Assembly (NCBI GenBank): GCA_041744735.1
Contig: JBGTKH010000231.1
Span: 1-14,053, forward strand
Direction: 5' to 3'
From: JBGTKH01 sp041744735
GTDB lineage: Bacteria > Planctomycetota > Planctomycetia > Pirellulales > Pirellulaceae
Length of the DNA: 14,053 nucleotides
In this document: positions 6,770-12,380 of the stretch, piece after piece
How positions within the stretch are numbered: position 1 is the first letter of the stretch
Layout of the letters: each line of letters opens with the position of its first letter
Notes under the pieces: model-generated
What the model was told of the DNA's origin: nothing
The model's input: the letters and a program-made list of their open reading frames with translations, nothing else
Databases searched by the model: none
Translations under genes and position numbers: made by a program

Positions 6770-8041
6770 ATGACTTCACCTGTACCAAATCCATCCGAAA
6801 CTCCTAAAGCGGCGACTAGTCGCCGCACTCCATATTCTCAGGAACAGCTTCTGCGGTGGCGGCTGATTTTGGGGAAGGATTCGCAGGACAGTTTTGCGCA
6901 GATGGGACCGGGCGGTTGCACGCTTTCGGCCGAGCAACTGGAAATGGACGAGGCTCTGGCCGCGATCTACGCGAGCGATGACGATCAGGAGATCAGCCGC
7001 GACGAATGGGAGTCGCCCACGGAAGGCCGCCCGCACGGCGCCGTCAAAGGCCGGTCGATGCCGCGCGTGGCCCGCTGGCTCGACCAGATTCGCAATTTCT
7101 TTCCCACCGACGTCGTGGTGCTATTGCAGCACGATGCGATTGAACGGCGCGGTATGAAGGAATTGCTGTTCGAGCCGGAGATCATGGCCAAGGTCGAACC
7201 GTCGCTCGATTTGGCGAGCACCGTACTGACGCTGAAGAATCTGGTGCCCGAAAAGGCCAAAGCCGCGGCCCGCGATTTGGTGCGGCGGGTTGTCGAAGAA
7301 CTGCGGAAACGGCTGGAGTCGAAGTTCGCGCAGGCCATTCGCGGCGCGCTCAATCGCAATCAGCACAGTCCATTTCGCAGTCTGCCCAATCTGGATTGGC
7401 CGCGCACGATTCGTCGCAATTTGAAGAACTACAACGCGGACCTCAAAGTGCTGATACCGGAAAACATCTCGTTCTTCAGCCGGCAACAACGCCAGAACGA
7501 ATGGAACGTGATCATTGCCATGGACCAGTCGGGTTCGATGGCCACGTCGTTGATTTACGGCGGCATCATGGGCGCGATCCTAGCCAGTATGCCGGCCGTG
7601 GAAACGCATGTTGTCGCTTTCAACCACGAGGAAGTTGTCGACCTCACGGAGCACTGTTCCGATCCGGTCGATCTGCTGTTCGGCGTGCAGTTGGGCGGCG
7701 CGGAAGATTATTGGAAGGCGACCTGCTATTGCGAACGCTTCATGCACGCACCTGCCAAAACGCTGTACATCTTGATCGCCGATTTGCACGACACGAGCCC
7801 GAATGAGAACCGCTTCGTGAAGAAGATGGAGTTTTTGCTCGAAAGCGGCCTAAAGGCAGTGACGCTGTTGGCGATTTCCGATCAAGGCCAACCATCGTTT
7901 AATGAACGGCTCGCGGAAAAGCTGGCCAAGATGGGCATGCCCTGTTTCGGCTGCACACCCGATCGGCTCCCCGACCTGCTGGCGGCCGTGCTCAAAGGAG
8001 CCGACCTGCGTCAATTCGCCGACGCCGCACGGCTTAAGTGA
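6770..8041 (+). CDS. VWA-domain protein, CoxE-like partner of MoxR
   Basis: A 423-aa cytoplasmic protein. Residues 23-38 (LLRWRLILGKDSQDSF) open the conserved N-terminal part; helices to about 235 contain KNLVPEKAKAAARDLVRRV. The VWA domain runs from about 245 to 415. The MIDAS first motif is D252-Q-S254-G-S256, and the last is in ILIAD338LHD. The expected middle Thr motif (GGTD-like) is replaced by LGGAED (308-313), which may weaken metal binding. The late motifs LLAISDQGQPS and FGCTPDRLPDLLAAVLKG fit the VWA family that travels with MoxR and DUF5682 genes. The start is ATG 6770; a TTG at 6719 is open too but falls inside the inverted repeat. Residues 9-17 are encoded by repeat copy K. VWA proteins of this kind bind the ATPase and its target. 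Confidence 0.88.
   Translation: MTSPVPNPSETPKAATSRRTPYSQEQLLRWRLILGKDSQDSFAQMGPGGCTLSAEQLEMDEALAAIYASDDDQEISRDEWESPTEGRPHGAVKGRSMPRVARWLDQIRNFFPTDVVVLLQHDAIERRGMKELLFEPEIMAKVEPSLDLASTVLTLKNLVPEKAKAAARDLVRRVVEELRKRLESKFAQAIRGALNRNQHSPFRSLPNLDWPRTIRRNLKNYNADLKVLIPENISFFSRQQRQNEWNVIIAMDQSGSMATSLIYGGIMGAILASMPAVETHVVAFNHEEVVDLTEHCSDPVDLLFGVQLGGAEDYWKATCYCERFMHAPAKTLYILIADLHDTSPNENRFVKKMEFLLESGLKAVTLLAISDQGQPSFNERLAEKLAKMGMPCFGCTPDRLPDLLAAVLKGADLRQFADAARLK
6798..6831 (-). repeat. REP-like hairpin copy K inside the VWA coding region
   Basis: Core GCGGCGACTAGTCGCCGC, a perfect palindrome with the TCCGAAACTCCTAAA flank and CACTCC tail of the family. It is 26 bases downstream of the ATG at 6770 and is read in frame as ETPKAATSRRTP. 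It is the last copy of this family in the window; none is seen from 6840 to the end. Confidence 0.85.
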
Positions 8042-8047
8042 GTTACT

Positions 8048-8174
8048 TGTGCTTTGTCAAAGCTGGAAAGTGGGGTAAGCATCCTGCTTGCCAACTCGAT
8101 TTCCACGACCAAACGCAAGCTGGAAGCTTACGCCACGTAACCGACCGCCCCCAAAAAAGCTTTGACTAAGCACT
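8048..8174. repeat. Nested inverted repeat of about 127 bp (family 4)
   Basis: Outer arms 8048-8064 and 8158-8174 match as inverted repeats at 15 of 17 positions (core GCTTTGTCAAAGCT against its near complement). Inner arms near 8073-8090 and 8116-8134 are also inverted to one another, and each is itself a small hairpin: AAGCA-TCC-TGCTT on the left and AAGCT-GGA-AGCTT on the right. It fills the gap between the convergent VWA and P-loop genes. There is no open reading frame in it; it could be a non-autonomous element or a bidirectional terminator. Confidence 0.75.
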
Positions 8175-8203
8175 AGCCGTTTGTCTTCCATGGAATCGTC
8201 TTC

Positions 8204-8274
8204 GTAGCCGAACTCGTGAGAGTTCGGGGTGCACTCACGTGATGAGACGACCGAAGTCTCACGACTTCGGCTAC
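8204..8274. repeat. Paired-hairpin inverted repeat (family 3, copy 1)
   Basis: Two hairpins in inverted orientation: CCGAACTC-GTGA-GAGTTCGG on the left and CCGAAGTC-TCAC-GACTTCGG on the right, each with a perfect 8-bp stem and preceded or followed by GTAG/CTAC. The arms differ at two positions that pair with each other within each hairpin, so both folds are intact. The right end supplies the stop codon of the P-loop NTPase gene on the minus strand (8271-8273). Confidence 0.88.
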
Positions 8275-8846
8275 TGCTGAGCTGCGAAGTTGTCGTAAAG
8301 TTCTCGCAAGATGGCACGCACGTTTCCGTGATGTTCCCAGAATAGTGAGTCCAGCTTCGGCTGCAAGTCAGCGGCGCGATCGCCCAGTAAACTGCGGACG
8401 ATTTCGGAGACTAATTGCGGCGTTGTCGTGCAGTGGACCAGTGTCGGCAGCAGGCCCGCGCGATGTGAAGTCACGACGACACCGCCACAGTGCCGCGTGC
8501 GCCAAAGAAACCGCCACCATGCGAGGCGCCCCATCTGCTCGGCGCCGTCCAAGAGAATAATGTCACGCGGGCCGAGTTGACTTAGCAGCGGCGTTAGGAA
8601 GCCGCGTGGAAAGCGCGGCTGATTTCGGTTCAGTCGCAGCCGCCTAATTCTCCACTCACTTTCGGCCAGCGTGGTGCCAAGGTCCTCCAGCAGCGTCGTC
8701 TTGCCTGCACCTTCAGCCCCGACAATCGCCGCGCGGTAGTTCAATGCCGCGAGCCGCGCGAGCAAGTCGTCCCACGAACTGTCTTGCAGACGATAACGGA
8801 CCGACAGCACACGCTGGACAGCGAAAGGATTGTCGCGGGCTCGCAT
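8271..8846 (-). CDS. Small P-loop NTPase
   Basis: A 191-aa soluble ATPase-like protein. Walker A is GAEGAGKT (43-50), and the Walker B-like segment is IILLDGAEQM (96-105), followed by a GGVVVTSHR strand (121-129) that resembles a sensor region. The organisation is that of a single AAA/ORC or STAND-like NTP-binding core without an added domain. The start is ATG at 8846, with AAGGAC upstream. It is third in a minus-strand set after the DUF3592-like and arrestin-like genes, 105 bases downstream of the latter. The TAG stop is part of the family-3 repeat, so the C-terminus may have been set by repeat insertion. Its target is unknown; a role with the membrane protein of the same set is inferred from position only. 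Confidence 0.85.
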   Translation of the reverse strand: MRARDNPFAVQRVLSVRYRLQDSSWDDLLARLAALNYRAAIVGAEGAGKTTLLEDLGTTLAESEWRIRRLRLNRNQPRFPRGFLTPLLSQLGPRDIILLDGAEQMGRLAWWRFLWRTRHCGGVVVTSHRAGLLPTLVHCTTTPQLVSEIVRSLLGDRAADLQPKLDSLFWEHHGNVRAILRELYDNFAAQQ

Positions 8847-8884
8847 TGGATGTGAAGTCCTTGCAAACTATCGATAGGCGTGCA

Positions 8885-8919
8885 GCATTCAGCATTCAGC
8901 GTTCAGTACTTAGTACTTA
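8885..8919. repeat. Five tandem 7-bp units
   Basis: Consecutive heptamers GCATTCA, GCATTCA, GCGTTCA, GTACTTA, GTACTTA between the arrestin-like stop and the P-loop NTPase start. All begin with G and end with A. It may be a slipped-strand tract; on the minus strand it is the leader of the NTPase gene. Confidence 0.7.
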
Positions 8920-8951
8920 CCAGTTAACTCGTCGTCGCCGCTACTTAGCGG

Positions 8952-9332
8952 TCATTCCGACGCTAAGCCCTGATGCAGAATGATCTCTTCGCCCCGCGGA
9001 GCGATTGTGATGTCGATGCGTTCCGTCCGCGCGCCAGGTTCCACGATCAACTCCAGCACCCAGATCAGCGAGATCAGCTTGCCGGAAAAGCTGTAGGGTG
9101 CCTTGGGAAGTCGCAACGTGCAGCGCCGCGTCTCGGCGATGCCGGGCGAGTCGAAGGGGATGGTGCGGACAACGCCGGAATCGCCGTCTCCCTTGCCGTG
9201 AGTGTACCAGACCAAGTGCAGTTCGGCCGACGTGGGCTGCTCGTCGAGTTGCCACTGGGCCACGACTTCGATTTCTTCACCCGGCCGAAATGCCATGCGG
9301 CCGTCGGCCACGTTCAGTTTTAGTTCGCTCAT
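8952..9332 (-). CDS. Small arrestin-like beta-sandwich protein
   Basis: A 126-aa protein, all-beta by pattern (alternating hydrophobic strands, FRPGEEIEVVAQWQL at 13-27, then AELHLVWYTHGKG). No signal peptide, membrane segment or catalytic motif. The strand pattern of PGEEIEV, then W, then a late SGKLISLIWVLELIV edge recalls arrestin-like or Spo0M-like folds. The ATG at 9332 overlaps the TGA of the DUF3592-like gene (ATGA), so translation is probably coupled. Its length and strand order resemble the C-terminal 120 residues of that neighbour, suggesting a duplicated or paired domain. An upstream in-frame start would run inside the neighbour and is unlikely. Function unknown; it may bind the membrane partner. 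Confidence 0.75.
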   Translation of the reverse strand: MSELKLNVADGRMAFRPGEEIEVVAQWQLDEQPTSAELHLVWYTHGKGDGDSGVVRTIPFDSPGIAETRRCTLRLPKAPYSFSGKLISLIWVLELIVEPGARTERIDITIAPRGEEIILHQGLASE

Positions 9333-10609
9333 AATTTGCGGGTCTCGGCGATGGACTTCGGCAGGATCACCAGCGGGTAACTCACGTTGACATCGGGCCA
9401 CCACGCGATCTCGCCGGCTACGTGAATCGTCCACAGGATCTTGTTGTTCGGGCTCTCAAACGAGTGCATCGTATTGTCGGGGATCGTAACGCTGACCTTT
9501 CCCGACGGGATGTCGACAAAATTATGGGTGTCGGTCACCGTCAGTTCGGCAAACTCTTCTGTGTCCGTGTGGGTCTTGGTGCCGCGGCGATACTGTGATT
9601 CCTCTTGTCCTTGAAGGTAGATGTGTAAGCGCCGGATCGAACCGGTGTTGCCGCTGAATCGCCACGTCAACTCCATCGTCTCGCCCAGCGGCACACTGGC
9701 GGAACTGATGGTAATCGTCGGCCGCGGGTTGAAGATCGCCAGAAACGAATGTCCGACCCAGAAGACCATTGCCAATCCGATCAACACAAATGGAGTCAGA
9801 AAGACGGTTAAAAACCATTCGGGGTCGCCCTTTCTGAAGCCGTCGACCACAAACCATAGGAATATCGAGACGATGCCGTTCCAAAACAAACAGACCAGGA
9901 CCGCGGCAATGAGCGTTCCAACCGGCGACGACTTCGAGCGCAGCGTCACCGGGCCCTTGGATGATGCATCGCCGAAGTCGCCATACAGCGAGTCCGAATT
10001 CTCGACGGTGGAGGGTTTCGGCAGCCACTCGGCATCGGCCTCGTCGACATCATCGAATGCCGCAGGCAGGGCTTTCTTTTTGAGCATCGCGCGCACGCCA
10101 AACACCATGCCTCCCAATCCCACCGCCAGAAAAATCAGCGGAAACAAACCGAACAGCATGTCGGTGCTGAAGCCGCGATGAATCACCGCCTGGGTCGGGT
10201 CGTCGGGATTGACATAGCAGATTGATTTTGAGCCCGGCGGATAGCGATCGACAATGGCTTGTTTGCCGGATCGGCCGCCCGTGGATCCGACCATGAAGTG
10301 ATAGCGGTCCGATTCGAAGTGCCGGCCGTCGAAGTCGTAGTTGTAGACGATCCGCACACTGTACGAATCGCTGTCGTCGCCGTGATGCGTTTCGACTTCG
10401 CTGGACACAATCGTGCAAGGCGTCTCCTGCCATGTTGTGGCCTGCATGCCGTGGAACACGGGCGCCACGAACATAAAGCAGAATGTGATCGCGCCGACGG
10501 CGAAGAAGATGAAAAAGAACATCACCAAGCAGCCGCCGCCAAGCTGCTGGTTATTCTTCCCGCGCCGAAAACTGCCGCTACGGCTTGATCCGAATTTGAT
10601 TCTCACCAT
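9329..10609 (-). CDS. DUF3592-like membrane protein with C-terminal beta domain
   Basis: A 426-aa protein. TM1 is at about 25-52, preceded by a basic N-terminus (KFGSSRSGSFRRGKN), which favours a cytoplasmic start. Residues 60-145 are a DUF3592-type domain: WQETPCTIVSSEVE, then YSVRIVYNYDFDGRHFESDRY, then YPPGSKSICYVNPDDP, the pattern of this family. TM2 is at 150-175, TM3 229-256 and TM4 265-292. The last 120 residues form a beta-rich domain (TMELTWRFSG, then KILWTIHVAGEIAWWP) similar in layout to the next gene product. The start is ATG 10609. An open frame continues upstream to 10717, but only by reading through the family-3 repeat, so I reject it. First gene of the minus-strand trio. Function unknown; likely an envelope protein. 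Confidence 0.82.
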   Translation of the reverse strand: MVRIKFGSSRSGSFRRGKNNQQLGGGCLVMFFFIFFAVGAITFCFMFVAPVFHGMQATTWQETPCTIVSSEVETHHGDDSDSYSVRIVYNYDFDGRHFESDRYHFMVGSTGGRSGKQAIVDRYPPGSKSICYVNPDDPTQAVIHRGFSTDMLFGLFPLIFLAVGLGGMVFGVRAMLKKKALPAAFDDVDEADAEWLPKPSTVENSDSLYGDFGDASSKGPVTLRSKSSPVGTLIAAVLVCLFWNGIVSIFLWFVVDGFRKGDPEWFLTVFLTPFVLIGLAMVFWVGHSFLAIFNPRPTITISSASVPLGETMELTWRFSGNTGSIRRLHIYLQGQEESQYRRGTKTHTDTEEFAELTVTDTHNFVDIPSGKVSVTIPDNTMHSFESPNNKILWTIHVAGEIAWWPDVNVSYPLVILPKSIAETRKL

Positions 10610-10647
10610 TTGCGTCAAATCGTTAACGTCACATTTGTTGCTGCAAT

Positions 10648-10710
10648 GTAGCCGAACTCGCCAGAGTTTGGCTTCCCGAGATCCGGCCAAAGTCTGGCGA
10701 CTTCGGCTAC
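10648..10710. repeat. Paired-hairpin inverted repeat (family 3, copy 2)
   Basis: Left hairpin CCGAACTC-GCCA-GAGTTTGG, right hairpin CCAAAGTC-TGGC-GACTTCGG, bounded by GTAG and CTAC. Again the left arm has AACTC/GAGTT and the right arm read on its own strand has AAGTC/GACTT, the same paired difference as in copy 1, while the loop has changed from GTGA to GCCA. It lies upstream of the DUF3592-like gene, between it and the thioesterase stop. Confidence 0.88.
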
Positions 10711-10735
10711 TCATCAATGCACGGCTGACAGTGCA

Positions 10736-11140
10736 CTAGGCGCCGCGGATGGGCACCGGACGGCGCTGACTGTCTTGCAAATTCACGGCCACGTAGGAAA
10801 CGGTTGCCTCGGTTAGTTTCACCGTTTGCCCGTCACGTTCGGCCTCGACGGTCACGTGCATGGTGATCGACGAGGTACCGACACGCACGAGATTCGTCCA
10901 GAAACTGACGGCATCCCCGACAAACACGGGCTGATGAAACTCGACGCTGTTCATGGCCACCGTCACAATCGTCCGCTCGGGCCAGCCGGCGCGGCGAATC
11001 TCGTGCCTCGCGCCGACCGCCCCCGCCTGATCGATGTAGCTGAGCAACACGCCGCCGAAGATGGTGCCATACGGGTTGGTGTCCCGCGGCATCATCACAG
11101 CTTTCAAGGCCAGGTAGCGATCGTTGCTGGATGAGGACAT
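10736..11140 (-). CDS. Acyl-CoA thioesterase, YciA-like hotdog fold
   Basis: A 134-aa protein that hydrolyses acyl-CoA thioesters to the free acid and CoA. The family signature is PRDTN22PYGTIFGGVLLSYID37QAG, with Asn22 and the catalytic-type Asp37 at the expected spacing. VAMNSVEFHQPVFVGDAV (64-81) is the second conserved block, the hotdog central strands. Length is usual for a single-hotdog thioesterase that acts as a multimer. The ATG at 11140 is preferred over an in-frame GTG at 11155. It is separated from the DUF3592-like gene by 126 bases holding a repeat, so it is probably an independent housekeeping gene. Confidence 0.92.
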   Translation of the reverse strand: MSSSSNDRYLALKAVMMPRDTNPYGTIFGGVLLSYIDQAGAVGARHEIRRAGWPERTIVTVAMNSVEFHQPVFVGDAVSFWTNLVRVGTSSITMHVTVEAERDGQTVKLTEATVSYVAVNLQDSQRRPVPIRGA

Positions 11141-11254
11141 GAGAACCGGTTCCACGCGAATGTCAAGCCAATGTTTTGTAGAGATGAGCGCATATTAGAC
11201 GCTGGTCTCGCGGAGCGTCAACGGGCCAGGGGACCGGCTTGGAGACTCGGCCAA

Positions 11255-11342
11255 ACTCGTTTAACCGCAAGCCGCAGGCGTGCGTTTCAGCGTTACGCAA
11301 CGTCAACTGTCGCGCACGCCTGCGGCTTGCGGTTAAACGAGT
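11255..11342. repeat. Perfect 30-bp inverted repeat (family 2, copy 2)
   Basis: Arms 11255-11284 and 11313-11342 are exact reverse complements (left arm begins ACTCGTTTAACCGCAAGCCG), spacer 28 bases. It shares the CGTTTAACC and GCCGCAGGCG blocks with the copy at 6665-6759 but differs between them, with both arms of each copy changed together. It lies 25 bases past the stop of the degenerate HD-GYP gene, where it could end that transcript, though no T-run follows. Confidence 0.9.
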
Positions 11343-11367
11343 GGTCGTGTTCTGTGGGACGGAACAA

Positions 11368-12330
11368 CTAACTTACCAGTTCCAGCTCGCCGGCCGGTTC
11401 GCGTGATGTCGTCGCCACGGCGCGTTCGAGTGCACGCAGCACATTGGGATTGTAGGAATCTCGGCCGCCTCGCAGCATTTCGCGCAGCGACTGCTGAGGC
11501 GTATTGACGGGTTGGCCGAATTCGCCTTCGGTAAGCGAATCGTAGGCCCGCACCGCTTCAATGACCTGAGCTCCCAGAGGAACGTCGTTGGTCATTTCAA
11601 GACCGTCGGCAAGCCCCACCGAGGCCATCGCGTCACCGCGGCTGAGCAACAACGGCATCGCGCCGCTCAACACCGAACCGAGCGACAGCACGAGGTCCTT
11701 TCCCTGGAATGTATGTTGAGTCAACTCGGTCGTTTCGCCTTCGAGCGATCCCATGGCGCGGCGAATTACGCGGGCCGTGATTTCCACGTCCTTCATGTCA
11801 TACAGCAGCGCGGCCACGCGGATGTCTTCGATTTGCTTCACCGACAGTTTCATCTCCTGCGCGACCTTCTGGCTCAGTTCCGCCACGCGAACCGCGCGGG
11901 CCTTGAGTTTGGGATGGGCGCTTTGCAAATACTGCGACATGACCTCGACCACGCCCACGTAGGCCTCTTGCAATTCCTTCGTCTTCCGCTGCCGCTCGTC
12001 GCTAAGATGCCCGACGAGCAGGGCTGTCATCCCCAACACGGCACCCCATACGGCAATCGACAGTGCCACGACGACCGGCAAGGAATGGATGACCGGCGCG
12101 TCCAGATTCATGACCACGACGATCGACGCCGCAATAACGCAGAACAACGCCAAAATGCCCGCTCGATACCGGCCGAGATAAAACGCGGCCAGCACGATCG
12201 GCAGGTAAAACAGATTCAGCACGACCATCTTGTAGCCGTTGAAGTGGTACAGCAGGCAGGTCAGCCCGACGGCCACGACGATCAGGCAAATCTCCAAGAT
12301 GCGCAATTCTTTGGTGACTTGACGAGACAT
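11368..12330 (-). CDS. Membrane protein with degenerate HD-GYP domain
   Basis: A 320-aa protein. Residues 11-107 hold about four membrane segments (ILEICLIVVAVGLTCLLY; VLNLFYLPIVLAAFYL; ILALFCVIAASIVVVM; VVVALSIAVWGAVLGMTALL), a layout seen in sensor proteins. A helix at 108-130 leads to an HD-GYP-like domain. Where an active enzyme has LLHDIGK it reads ALLYDMKD (175-181): the metal-binding His is now Tyr177 and the Lys of the motif is lost. The HHExWDGxGYP loop is missing and replaced by SRGDAMASVGLADGL. The later AYDSLTEGEFGQP (262-274) and C-terminal helices still fit the fold. It should therefore not cleave cyclic di-GMP, and may be a receptor or partner of the neighbouring enzyme. AGGAG nine bases upstream fixes the start; the gap to the HD-GYP gene is 50 bases. 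Confidence 0.85.
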   Translation of the reverse strand: MSRQVTKELRILEICLIVVAVGLTCLLYHFNGYKMVVLNLFYLPIVLAAFYLGRYRAGILALFCVIAASIVVVMNLDAPVIHSLPVVVALSIAVWGAVLGMTALLVGHLSDERQRKTKELQEAYVGVVEVMSQYLQSAHPKLKARAVRVAELSQKVAQEMKLSVKQIEDIRVAALLYDMKDVEITARVIRRAMGSLEGETTELTQHTFQGKDLVLSLGSVLSGAMPLLLSRGDAMASVGLADGLEMTNDVPLGAQVIEAVRAYDSLTEGEFGQPVNTPQQSLREMLRGGRDSYNPNVLRALERAVATTSREPAGELELVS

Positions 12331-12339
12331 GTTCGATTG

Positions 12340-12344
12340 CTCCT
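12340..12344 (-). promoter_or_regulatory. Ribosome binding site of the degenerate HD-GYP gene
   Basis: AGGAG on the minus strand nine bases before the ATG at 12330. Confidence 0.6.
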
Positions 12345-12380
12345 TTTGAGATTTACGATTTTGAGTATTAATTGCTGCGA

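Noticed and set aside
28..6831. CRISPR array from many similar palindromic repeats
   Set aside because: Copies occur in both orientations, are irregularly spaced, flank whole genes and have no equal-length spacers or cas genes.
10610..10717. Upstream extension of the DUF3592-like gene
   Set aside because: It is a reading of the family-3 hairpin element, and the basic N-terminus starting at 10609 precedes TM1 in the normal way.
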